A stretch of 64,000 nt of DNA, taken from assembly GCF_044005705.1 (NCBI RefSeq), contig NZ_JBIPKE010000019.1:186001-250000 (forward strand), given 5' to 3'. Source of the DNA: Marinoscillum luteum. GTDB taxonomy: Bacteria; Bacteroidota; Bacteroidia; Cytophagales; Cyclobacteriaceae. Under the pieces are notes generated by a model. The model had not been told where the DNA came from, searched no databases, and was given only the letters and a program-made list of their open reading frames with translations. Positions 1 through 7,223 of this stretch are shown one piece after another; the stretch's first letter is position 1, and the number at the start of each line of letters is the position of its first letter. A program made the position numbers and the translations under genes.

Positions 1-157
1 CGGCTGAAGTGGTGATCGGATTAGCCTCATCACCATTGATGATAATATTGACCGGGCCAGATTGCACCAGCTTGGACTGAGCAAAAAGCAGGATAAACAC
101 TAACAGAAGAATTACCGCGGTAAAGGCAATAATTGACGTAATTATGACTGATGACAT
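1..157 (-). CDS. nqrF: Na+-translocating NADH:quinone reductase subunit F, N-terminal part
   Basis: Only the first 52 codons lie in the window; the gene runs off the left edge. The translation begins MSSVIITSIIAFTAVILLLV, one membrane helix, followed by LLFAQSKLVQSG and INGDEANPITTSA. This matches the start of NqrF (membrane anchor, then LFAKSKLV and INGDPEKAI just before the 2Fe-2S domain). NqrF is the NADH-oxidising, FAD- and 2Fe-2S-binding subunit of the sodium pump. The gene upstream on the same strand is accD, not nqrE, and a perfect TAnnTTTG promoter element lies 35 bases before the start, so the gene seems to be transcribed separately. The diagnostic 2Fe-2S cysteines are outside the window. 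Confidence 0.85.
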   Translation of the reverse strand, partial: MSSVIITSIIAFTAVILLLVFILLFAQSKLVQSGPVNIIINGDEANPITTSA

Positions 158-192
158 AGGGCTGAAGCCTTTTGATTGAACTTAAATTGAAG

Positions 193-200
193 CAAATATA
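193..200 (-). promoter_or_regulatory. nqrF -7 promoter element
   Basis: The minus strand reads TATATTTG here, a perfect match to the Bacteroidota -7 consensus TAnnTTTG, 35 bases upstream of the nqrF start. No clear -33 TTG is seen at the expected distance. Confidence 0.55.
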
Positions 201-266
201 AGTGATAAACTATTCTGAATAAAGGCAGAATAAGTCTATTTAGTTCTGGTTTTGGTAACAGTATGT

Positions 267-290
267 TTGACCAAATGTTCACCTGGTCAA
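267..290 (-). other. Inverted repeat at the accD 3' end
   Basis: TTGACCA and TGGTCAA form perfect 7-base arms around a 10-base loop. The right arm touches the accD stop codon. No run of U follows on the minus strand, so this is a weak terminator, an mRNA 3'-end structure, or a protein-binding site between accD and the nqrF promoter. Confidence 0.4.
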
Positions 291-1126
291 TAGATTATTT
301 TTAGCAGGGAGGTCAGCTTGCTTTTGAGCTGCCGCCGATCCACAATGAAGTCCAAAAAGCCATGATCTTTTACAAATTCAGCGCTTTGGAAACCTTTCGG
401 TAAATCCTTGCCTATGGTCTCCCGGATCACACGCGGGCCGGCAAAGCCAATCAGTGCACCAGGTTCAGCGATGTTGAAATCCCCCAGCATGGCATATGAT
501 GCCGTCACCCCGCCAGTGGTGGGGTCGGTAAGCAGTGAGATATAAGGTATTTTGGCCTCCGAAAGCAATGCCAGTCTTGCAGAAGTCTTGGCCATCTGCA
601 TGAGGGAAAATCCCGCTTCCATCATTCTGGCACCTCCAGACTTGGAAATCATCAGAAAAGGGATCTTCTTTTTTAAAGAATGATTGATCCCTCTTGCGAT
701 TTTCTCACCTACCACTGATCCCATAGACCCACCAATAAAGGCAAAATCCATACAACAAATGGTGATTTCACGACCGTTCATTTTGCCATAGGCCGTCCTT
801 ACGGCATCTTTCAGCACCGTCTTTTTTTGTGTGGCTGCGATACGCTCAGGATACTTTTTGGTATCTGTAAATTTGAGTGGGTCACCCGAGGTTAGCTCAG
901 CGTCCAGCTCTGTGAATTGATTGTCATCAAACAAAATTTCGAAGTACTCTTTGGAGCCGATCCTTACATGATAATCATCATCAGGACATACGTAAGCATT
1001 GTTTTTAAGCTCGCGCATGTGAATGATGTTGCCACTTGGGGTTTTATACCAGAGTCCGTCAGGGGCCTCTTTCTTTTTCTCCGTAGGAGTATTGATTCCT
1101 TTGTCTTGTCTTTTAAACCAAGCCAT
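287..1126 (-). CDS. accD: Acetyl-CoA carboxylase carboxyltransferase subunit beta
   Basis: 279 residues. AccD forms the carboxyltransferase with AccA and transfers CO2 from biotin-BCCP to acetyl-CoA, the first step of fatty acid synthesis. The crotonase-type core is intact: GGSMGSVVGEK, KSGGARMMEAGFSLMQ, LTDPTTGGVTASYAMLGD and GALIGFAGPRVI. The N-terminal zinc ribbon is degenerate. The family normally has four cysteines; here the positions hold T29, G32, C47 and D50, so zinc binding looks lost. The flanking pattern (DGLWYKTP, RIGSKEYFEILFDDN) is otherwise kept. ATG start at 1126. Monocistronic or followed by nqrF; the neighbour upstream, DUF4834, ends 113 bases away. Confidence 0.95.
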   Translation of the reverse strand: MAWFKRQDKGINTPTEKKKEAPDGLWYKTPSGNIIHMRELKNNAYVCPDDDYHVRIGSKEYFEILFDDNQFTELDAELTSGDPLKFTDTKKYPERIAATQKKTVLKDAVRTAYGKMNGREITICCMDFAFIGGSMGSVVGEKIARGINHSLKKKIPFLMISKSGGARMMEAGFSLMQMAKTSARLALLSEAKIPYISLLTDPTTGGVTASYAMLGDFNIAEPGALIGFAGPRVIRETIGKDLPKGFQSAEFVKDHGFLDFIVDRRQLKSKLTSLLKIIY

Positions 1127-1238
1127 ATGCCGATTTTAAGTGAACTGCAAAACTAAGTGATGTTGGGTAATTTGAGAGGAAGTCATTCGCTTTTCTAAAT
1201 CATGCCGCAGCATTGATCTATTCAGAAAAAGTCAGATT

Positions 1239-1496
1239 TCACTTAACTTCTTCATAATCAACATAATCCCCACCTCTGAAATCTTTTTTCTCATTCTTTC
1301 GATCGCCAGGGACATAGTCGATATCCAGGTTACTTCCAGCAGCACGCCTTCTGGCATGCTGCTGATGAGTTTGTCCTGTACTTTGGTATTGTTGACGCTG
1401 CTGCTGGGCGCCCAAAAAGAGTATTTTGAAAAGAAACCCTCCTACTCGATAGATCAAATAAGATATGAGGGCTATTATCAACAAGAATTTTAACAT
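1239..1496 (-). CDS. DUF4834 family small membrane protein
   Basis: 85 residues. One N-terminal hydrophobic segment (residues 2-30) is followed by a Gln- and Arg-rich stretch (QQQRQQYQSTGQTHQQHARRR) and an acidic C-terminus with LDIDYVPGDR and GGDYVDYEEVK. This layout is that of DUF4834, a small Bacteroidota family of unknown role. The start lies 14 bases downstream of the carB stop, so it is probably read with carB. The function is not known and I do not infer one. Confidence 0.75.
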   Translation of the reverse strand: MLKFLLIIALISYLIYRVGGFLFKILFLGAQQQRQQYQSTGQTHQQHARRRAAGSNLDIDYVPGDRKNEKKDFRGGDYVDYEEVK

Positions 1497-1510
1497 AGTA
1501 CTCTATTAAC

Positions 1511-4324
1511 TTATCTACTGAGGTAGAGGTTTCGTTCAGCGTAAATTTCAAGAAAGTAATCATCCATCAAATCATCGATGAAGTAGATGGCTTCACCCGT
1601 AGATTTCATCTCAGGTCCCAGTTCCTTATTTACATTAGGGAACTTATGGAAAGAGAACACAGGCTCTTTGATGGCATATCCGTGCTTATAAGGCTTGAAA
1701 TCAAAGTCTTTTACCTTCTTGGCTCCCAGCATCACCTTGGTGGCGTAGTTCACATAAGGTTCCCGGTAGGCCTTGCAAATGAAAGGCACCGTACGGGAAG
1801 CCCTTGGATTGGCCTCAATGATATAGACTTTGTCATCCTTGATGGCAAACTGAATATTGATAAGTCCAACGGTCTCCAGCGCTTTGGCGATTTTAATCGT
1901 GTACTCTTCGATCTGCCTAATCACAAAATCCCCCAGGTTGTAAGGTGGTAGCACTGCATAAGAATCTCCCGAATGGATCCCTGCGGGCTCTATGTGCTGC
2001 ATGATCCCGATGATGTACACATCCGTACCATCACAAATGGCATCAGCTTCAGCTTCAATGGCTCCTTCCAGAAAGTGATCCAGCAAAATCTTGCCATCGG
2101 TTTTCTCCTTCAGCAGGTTCACCACGTGCTCTTCCATCTCCTGCTCGTTGATCACGATCTTCATGCTCTGGCCTCCCAGTACATAACTTGGTCTGACCAG
2201 CAATGGAAAACCAATCTCCTTGGAGAGTTCAATGGCTTCCTCAGCATCTTCTATCGTGCCATACTGCGGGTAAGGGATGCCTTGTTCTTTCAGCAAATCC
2301 GAAAAACGTCCCCGGTCCTCAGCCAGGTCCAGTGCTTCATAGCTGGTACCAATGACCTTGATCCCGTACCTACTGAGTTTCTCGGCCAGCTTCAAAGCAG
2401 TCTGCCCTCCCAGCTGAACGATCACACCCTCAGGTTTTTCATGAAGGATAATGTCATAAATATGCTCCCAAAAGACTGGCTCAAAGTAGAGTTTATCAGC
2501 CACATCAAAATCAGTGGAAACAGTCTCCGGGTTACAGTTGATCATGATGGTCTCATACCCGCACTCCTTGGCAGCAAGCACTCCGTGCACACAGGAGTAA
2601 TCAAACTCAATTCCCTGTCCAATCCTGTTCGGACCGGAACCCAGCACTACTATTTTCTTTCTGTCGCTGGAGATGGACTCGTTCTCCTGATCAAAAGATG
2701 AGTAATAATATGGGGTCTGGGCCTCAAACTCCGCAGCACAGGTGTCCACAAGTTTGTACACCCGTTTGATACCCTCGTCATTCCTTTTTTGATAAACCTC
2801 ACTCTCCAAGCACTTGAGAAGGTGCGCTATCTGACGGTCGGCATAGCCTTTTTCCTTGGCTTCTTTTAATAAATGTCTTGGCAAGCTATCCAGGGTGAAT
2901 GCACTGATCTTGTTTTCCAGATAGATCAGTTCCTCAATCTGGTGCAAAAACCAGGGGTCAATTTTGGTCAGCTTCTGGATGGTCTTGAAAGGTATACCCA
3001 ACTTGAACGCATCATAAATATGAAAAAGACGATTCCAGCTTGGATTCTCAAGGCTGTACAGGATTTCCTGCTGGTCTTTTAACTCGCGACCGTCAGCACC
3101 CAGACCGTTCCGCTTGATCTCCAGGGACTGGCAAGCCTTCTGTAGGGCTTCCTGGAAATTCCTTCCGATACCCATGGCCTCACCTACAGACTTCATCTGA
3201 AGTCCCAGCTTTCTGTCCGATCCGGGGAATTTATCAAAATTCCAGCGTGGTATTTTCACAATCACATAATCCAGTGCCGGCTCAAAAAAGGCTGACGTGG
3301 TTTTCGTGATTTGGTTTTTAAGTTCATCCAGGTTGTACCCGATGGCCAGCTTGGCGGCAATCTTAGCAATAGGATATCCTGTAGCTTTTGAAGCCAGTGC
3401 TGAAGACCTGGAAACCCTCGGGTTGATCTCAATACCGACAATCTCATCAGTCTCAGGGTGTACAGAAAACTGAACGTTACATCCCCCTGCAAACTGGCCA
3501 ATGGCATTCATCATGCGCTTGGCCAAATCCCGCATCTGCTGATAGACAGTATCTGGCAATGTCATGGCTGGTGCCACCGTGATGGAATCCCCCGTATGGA
3601 CACCCATCGGATCAAAATTTTCGATGCTACAGATGATGATGATGTTGCCGATGTTGTCACGGAGTAACTCAAGCTCATACTCTTTCCAGCCCATGATACT
3701 CTGCTCCACGAGCACCTCATGGATCGGTGAGGCCTGAAGGCCTGCATTGAGGGCTTTGTCAAAATCTTCCGGCTTATCCACAAACCCGCCACCAAAACCA
3801 CCAAGGGTATAGGATGGTCTGATTACCAAAGGAAATCCAATTTCCTGAGCGATCTCTTTTCCTTTCAGAAAGGAGGTGGCTGTTTCACCCTTGCAGGTAT
3901 TTACGCCGATCTCTGCCATCTTCAGTCGGAATTTTTCCCGGTCTTCAGTGGTCTCGATGGCATTGATATCCACCCCAATGATTTTTACACCGTATTTTTC
4001 CCAAATCCCGGATTTATCACATTCGATGGCGAGGTTGAGTGCTGTCTGGCCCCCTTGCGTAGGGAGTACAGCATCAATATCGTGTTTTTCCAGAACCTCC
4101 TTAATGGATTTTTTGGTCAGTGGGAGGAGATACACGTTATCAGCAGTAACCGGGTCTGTCATAATGGTGGCCGGGTTGCTATTGATAAGGGTGACCTCAA
4201 TACCTTCTTCTCTCAGCGATTTAGCCGCTTGAGAGCCTGAATAATCAAACTCGCAGGCCTGACCAATGATGATGGGACCGCTTCCGATGATGAGTACTGA
4301 CTTAATACTGGAGTCTTTTGGCAT
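1511..4324 (-). CDS. carB: Carbamoyl-phosphate synthase large subunit
   Basis: 937 residues. CarB makes carbamoyl phosphate from bicarbonate, ammonia (from CarA) and two ATP, for pyrimidines and arginine. Two homologous halves are visible, each with a pre-ATP-grasp domain (VLIIGSGPIIIGQACEFDYS; VVLGSGPNRIGQGIEFDYSC) and an ATP-grasp domain (EINPRVSRSSALASKATGYP; EANPRASRTVPFICKA). The protein stops right after the second half (YAERNLYLSR), so the C-terminal MGS-like allosteric domain of about 130 residues present in E. coli CarB (1073 residues) is absent. It must therefore lack the usual UMP/ornithine control through that domain. ATG start at 4324. Confidence 0.96.
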   Translation of the reverse strand: MPKDSSIKSVLIIGSGPIIIGQACEFDYSGSQAAKSLREEGIEVTLINSNPATIMTDPVTADNVYLLPLTKKSIKEVLEKHDIDAVLPTQGGQTALNLAIECDKSGIWEKYGVKIIGVDINAIETTEDREKFRLKMAEIGVNTCKGETATSFLKGKEIAQEIGFPLVIRPSYTLGGFGGGFVDKPEDFDKALNAGLQASPIHEVLVEQSIMGWKEYELELLRDNIGNIIIICSIENFDPMGVHTGDSITVAPAMTLPDTVYQQMRDLAKRMMNAIGQFAGGCNVQFSVHPETDEIVGIEINPRVSRSSALASKATGYPIAKIAAKLAIGYNLDELKNQITKTTSAFFEPALDYVIVKIPRWNFDKFPGSDRKLGLQMKSVGEAMGIGRNFQEALQKACQSLEIKRNGLGADGRELKDQQEILYSLENPSWNRLFHIYDAFKLGIPFKTIQKLTKIDPWFLHQIEELIYLENKISAFTLDSLPRHLLKEAKEKGYADRQIAHLLKCLESEVYQKRNDEGIKRVYKLVDTCAAEFEAQTPYYYSSFDQENESISSDRKKIVVLGSGPNRIGQGIEFDYSCVHGVLAAKECGYETIMINCNPETVSTDFDVADKLYFEPVFWEHIYDIILHEKPEGVIVQLGGQTALKLAEKLSRYGIKVIGTSYEALDLAEDRGRFSDLLKEQGIPYPQYGTIEDAEEAIELSKEIGFPLLVRPSYVLGGQSMKIVINEQEMEEHVVNLLKEKTDGKILLDHFLEGAIEAEADAICDGTDVYIIGIMQHIEPAGIHSGDSYAVLPPYNLGDFVIRQIEEYTIKIAKALETVGLINIQFAIKDDKVYIIEANPRASRTVPFICKAYREPYVNYATKVMLGAKKVKDFDFKPYKHGYAIKEPVFSFHKFPNVNKELGPEMKSTGEAIYFIDDLMDDYFLEIYAERNLYLSR

Positions 4325-4330
4325 AAGTAA

Positions 4331-4381
4331 TGGAGGTTACATAGGTACAAATTGGGGCAAATTTAAGTCAGGGAACCTCCA
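4331..4381 (-). promoter_or_regulatory. carB promoter with flanking inverted repeat
   Basis: The minus strand reads TAAATTTG at 4365-4358, a perfect -7 element, about 34 bases before the carB start. It sits between two perfect 8-base arms of an inverted repeat, TGGAGGTT (4331-4338) and AACCTCCA (4374-4381), 35 bases apart. The upstream arm lies between -33 and -7 and so would not be transcribed, which suggests a bipartite protein site rather than an RNA hairpin. Confidence 0.5.
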
Positions 4382-4400
4382 CGGGAAAACCGATTAAAAC

Positions 4401-4408
4401 TAAATTTG
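4401..4408 (+). promoter_or_regulatory. Candidate -7 element for the WYL regulator gene
   Basis: TAAATTTG on the plus strand matches TAnnTTTG perfectly and diverges from the carB promoter 36 bases away. It would give a leader of about 95 bases before the chosen ATG at 4509. No convincing -33 box. Confidence 0.35.
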
Positions 4409-4508
4409 AGAAAGTGGCCGATTAATTTTCATATTTACAAATTCCCAAAGCAAAAAAGGCCACCTCTTCATTTTCAAGTATGTATTATTGCAAATTGCAT
4501 TTTTTCAG

Positions 4509-5474
4509 ATGAATCGTATTGACCGACTAACTGCCATCCTTATTCAACTTCAGGGAAAACCACGGATCCCGATGGAAGATTTTGAGGAGCGCTTTGGGGT
4601 AAGCCGCCGGACAATCTTCAGAGACCTCAAGTCACTCATGGAAGCAGGGGTGCCGATTGGTGGAGATGCCGGAGAAGGATACTTCATTGTGGATGGTTAT
4701 CACCTGCCACCGGTGGTTTTCAATAAGGAAGAAGCCGCTGCGCTCCTACTGGGCGCAAAGTTGATCGAACAAAATGCCGATAGTCAGATTGCCAAAAATT
4801 TTCAGGAGGCGATGTACAAGATCAAGGCCGTCCTCAAATGTCACGACCGGGAGTTTTTGGACACCCTGGAGCAAAGTATTTCGGTAATCGCCTCACCGAC
4901 AGTTACCAATTTTGGATTTCCTGACTCACACATCGCAGAAATCCAGATGGCACTGGCCGCCCGAAAAATTATTCAAATACGCTATCACTCTAACTATAAA
5001 GACCAGACGACCGACAGAAAGGTGGCCCCTTTGGGGCTGGTGTACTATTCTTCAAGATGGCACCTGATCGGCTACTGTCACCTGAGAACAGACCTTCGCG
5101 ATTTTCGAACCGACAGAATTCAAAGTCTCAACATTCTATCCGACAACTACCACCCGGAGGACCATCCGAATTATCTGGAGTTCCTGCAGAGAATGATCGG
5201 AGGGACAGATGCCAATGAAGCAACCATCCGGTTTTCCAAAAAAGTCACCCGATTCATTCAGGACCAAAAGTATCACTATGGTTTTGTCGAGGAGCATGCT
5301 GAGGGTGATGTGGTAGAAATGAAATTCATCACTCCCCATTACGAATACCTTGCTCGGTGGCTGCTCATGTTTATAGAAGAAGCCACTGTAGTATCTCCCC
5401 CTAAGCTCCAGGGGCTTGTAGCCAGCTATTCCCAAGGTTTAATCACCCATCACCAAAAATATTTCACCTCCTGA
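4509..5474 (+). CDS. YafY-type transcriptional regulator with HTH and WYL domains
   Basis: 321 residues from the ATG at 4509; an upstream TTG at 4488 would add an unlikely leader. The N-terminal 60 residues are an HTH_11/DeoR-like winged helix (RIDRLTAILIQLQGK, FEERFGVSRRTIFRDLKSLMEAGVPI). The middle holds the WYL domain (IQIRYHSN, VAPLGLVYYSSRWHLIGYCHLRTDLRDFRTDRI), followed by a WCX-like C-terminus. Such proteins are ligand-responsive repressors or activators that usually sense small molecules or nucleic acid. The next three genes on the same strand encode small ligand-binding folds, and a 7-base inverted repeat sits between the regulator and them, so local regulation is likely. Confidence 0.88.
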   Translation: MNRIDRLTAILIQLQGKPRIPMEDFEERFGVSRRTIFRDLKSLMEAGVPIGGDAGEGYFIVDGYHLPPVVFNKEEAAALLLGAKLIEQNADSQIAKNFQEAMYKIKAVLKCHDREFLDTLEQSISVIASPTVTNFGFPDSHIAEIQMALAARKIIQIRYHSNYKDQTTDRKVAPLGLVYYSSRWHLIGYCHLRTDLRDFRTDRIQSLNILSDNYHPEDHPNYLEFLQRMIGGTDANEATIRFSKKVTRFIQDQKYHYGFVEEHAEGDVVEMKFITPHYEYLARWLLMFIEEATVVSPPKLQGLVASYSQGLITHHQKYFTS

Positions 5475-5480
5475 AAATCA

Positions 5481-5500
5481 AGTGACATAGGGTTGTCACT
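5481..5500 (+). promoter_or_regulatory. Inverted repeat, probable operator of the WYL operon
   Basis: AGTGACA, a six-base spacer TAGGGT, then TGTCACT: perfect 7-base arms, 43 bases before the start of the 99-residue protein gene. A weak promoter-like TTTCTTTG follows at about 5510. Its place directly after the WYL gene and before the putative target genes makes it a good candidate operator. Confidence 0.5.
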
Positions 5501-5542
5501 ACGGGTCATTTCTTTGTCTCACAAACCAAAATCAAAGAAAAA

Positions 5543-5842
5543 ATGACCAATCAAAACGTCAAAGAAGTGGTGGTTTACACCCTAAATGAGAAAGTAGACC
5601 CTGCAAATGCCTTCGCTTTTGTACGGGAAATCCTGGCGGGATACCATGGAGTTGTTTCCATGGAAACTGAGCAGATGCTAAATGACCCGCTCACCTACAT
5701 GGATATCATCGTTTGGGAAAATGCAAAACAAGCACAGGAGGCCCAGCAAAACTTCGAAAAGCACCCAAGAGCTTCTGAGTTTGGACACTATTTTAAGGAA
5801 ACCAAGTTTTTCGCTCATTTTCAACCCCTTCAATCCAACTGA
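5543..5842 (+). CDS. Small dimeric alpha/beta-barrel-like protein
   Basis: 99 residues, no signal peptide or membrane segment. The pattern of a beta strand (VKEVVVYTLNEKVD), helix (ANAFAFVREILAGY), strand (GVVSMETEQML), strand (TYMDIIVWEN) and helix (AKQAQEAQQNFEKHP) is that of the antibiotic-biosynthesis-monooxygenase-like ferredoxin fold, which often dimerises. I see no residues proving catalysis. The stop is one base before the next gene, so the two are co-transcribed behind the WYL regulator and its presumed operator. Confidence 0.7.
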   Translation: MTNQNVKEVVVYTLNEKVDPANAFAFVREILAGYHGVVSMETEQMLNDPLTYMDIIVWENAKQAQEAQQNFEKHPRASEFGHYFKETKFFAHFQPLQSN

Positions 5843-5843
5843 C

Positions 5844-6521
5844 ATGGAAACATTAGAAAGCAAACTGGATCTGACCAAAGCCGATCCGCTCTACTACAAA
5901 GCCAAAGTAACTCCCGACCTGGTACACCTCGGAGATTACTACTACCTGACCATTGCTGGCCAGTCTGCACCGGAAGACCCTCAGTTTCTTCAGGCCATAG
6001 AGGCCATTTACGCCGTGGCCTATGGCATCAAATTCATAAATAAGGCTGAAGACAACGATTTTGTGGTTCCAAAAATGGAATGTAACTGGTGGATAGCAGG
6101 CGGACTAGCGCAGCAACACCTTTTCACTCAGGCACCCAGATCAGAATGGTACTGGAAAATTTCCATCAGAATGCCAGACATGGTGGCATCTGATCACTTC
6201 TTTAGGGCTGTCCACCTGGCCAAAACTAAAAAGGCACATATAAAGAGCCTTGAGGATGTCAAATTTGAATCTTTCGAAGAAGGTCTGTGCGTGCAAATAC
6301 TGCACAAAGGATCCTGGGAGGATGAGCAACCTTCCATCGGTCAACTGATGGATTATGTGAAAGCCAATCAGTTGGAAATCACTTCTTATCACAAGGAGAT
6401 TTACCTCACTGACCCAAAGCGGGTGACACCTGAAAAGCTTAAAACTATCCTACGCTATCAGGTGAAAAGATCCGGACTTCATTTAAATCCTATCCAAGCA
6501 AATCTGAAAAATGGGCATTAA
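5844..6521 (+). CDS. GyrI-like small-molecule-binding domain protein
   Basis: 225 residues from the ATG at 5844. The start METLESKLDLTKADPLYYKA and the core (GDYYYLTIAGQSAPED, FLQAIEAIYAVAYGIKF, FVVPKMECNWWI, WYWKISIRMPDMV, GLCVQILHKGSWEDEQPSIGQLM) match the GyrI-like proteins common in Firmicutes and Bacteroidota. This fold is a SHS2-type ligand-binding module related to the effector domain of multidrug regulators; some members hydrolyse cyclopropanoid natural products. A longer reading frame starting at 5682 overlaps the previous gene and is rejected. The 3' end overlaps the next gene by 11 bases. Confidence 0.85.
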   Translation: METLESKLDLTKADPLYYKAKVTPDLVHLGDYYYLTIAGQSAPEDPQFLQAIEAIYAVAYGIKFINKAEDNDFVVPKMECNWWIAGGLAQQHLFTQAPRSEWYWKISIRMPDMVASDHFFRAVHLAKTKKAHIKSLEDVKFESFEEGLCVQILHKGSWEDEQPSIGQLMDYVKANQLEITSYHKEIYLTDPKRVTPEKLKTILRYQVKRSGLHLNPIQANLKNGH

Positions 6522-6888
6522 CTCACAAGGACTGAGAACCACGATCTACAAGGTAGATGATCTCGCAGAAGCCAGAAGCTGGTACGAGCGTGCCTTTGGT
6601 GTTTCTCCATACTTTGACCAGCCATTCTATGTTGGCTTTGACATTGGGGGGTATGAGCTTGGCCTCCTTCCCGAAAAGGTAGAGGGCATAAGGACCGAAA
6701 ATGTACTAACCTACTGGGCTGTAGAGGATATTACGGATGCCTATGACAAGATGGTGAGCCATGGAGCCAAAGAACTGGAAACTCCCAACGATGTGGGAGA
6801 AGGAATCAAAGTGGCGCTGGTCAAGGATCCATGGCTAAATGTCATCGGCTTGATTTACAACCCTTTTTTCAAGCAAAAGTCGTCTTAG
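6511..6888 (+). CDS. VOC family protein (glyoxalase/bleomycin-resistance fold)
   Basis: 125 residues. Two betaalphabetabetabeta modules are visible: GLRTTIYKVDDLAEARSWYERAFGV with YVGFDIGGYELGLL, and TYWAVEDITDAYDKMVSHGAKEL with KVALVKDPWLNVIGLIYNP. VOC proteins include metal-dependent lyases, dioxygenases and antibiotic-binding proteins; the exact reaction cannot be told from sequence. It is translationally coupled to the GyrI-like gene by an 11-base overlap, so a shared role in handling a small toxic or signalling molecule under WYL control is plausible. Confidence 0.82.
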   Translation: MGINSQGLRTTIYKVDDLAEARSWYERAFGVSPYFDQPFYVGFDIGGYELGLLPEKVEGIRTENVLTYWAVEDITDAYDKMVSHGAKELETPNDVGEGIKVALVKDPWLNVIGLIYNPFFKQKSS

Positions 6889-6965
6889 CTCATGATGTGG
6901 GTTCACCGCCATTTTTAAATGCCCGTTTTTTATTAAGTTGTCCTGTGAAACCAAACTATAAATTC

Positions 6966-7184
6966 ATGAAAAGCGGAATGATCAGAGGTATTTTATTCAT
7001 TGCGGTGGGATTATTTATGATCTACTGGGCCCAAACCCATTCACCCAGAGATCTGGGGAACGTAGTTGGGAATGCCATATCAGGGTCTTACACCATGTCC
7101 GAACCATGGTACTATGCATGTCTGGGCCTGGGCATCCTGGTAGGTGTAGTGGGAGTCCTCCGAACGTATAAATCTATGAAATAA
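6966..7184 (+). CDS. Small two-helix membrane protein
   Basis: 72 residues from the ATG at 6966 (the frame is open further upstream but over the previous gene's end). Two hydrophobic segments, GMIRGILFIAVGLFMIYWAQ and WYYACLGLGILVGVVGVL, flank a short polar loop, a layout like DUF3185-type proteins. Function unknown. It is the last gene before a strong terminator shared with the convergent gene. Confidence 0.55.
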   Translation: MKSGMIRGILFIAVGLFMIYWAQTHSPRDLGNVVGNAISGSYTMSEPWYYACLGLGILVGVVGVLRTYKSMK

Positions 7185-7185
7185 C

Positions 7186-7219
7186 AAAAACCCCGGCGAG
7201 ACATCTCGCCGGGTTTTTT
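7186..7219. terminator. Bidirectional rho-independent terminator
   Basis: CCCGGCGAG, loop ACAT, CTCGCCGGG: a nine-pair GC-rich stem with five A on the left and six T on the right. It serves the small membrane protein gene (plus) and the secreted repeat protein gene (minus), which converge here. Confidence 0.92.
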
Positions 7220-7223
7220 GTTT

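Noticed and set aside
5682..5843. N-terminal extension of the GyrI-like protein
   Set aside because: The extra frame overlaps the 99-residue gene in another frame; ATG at 5844 gives the usual family start.
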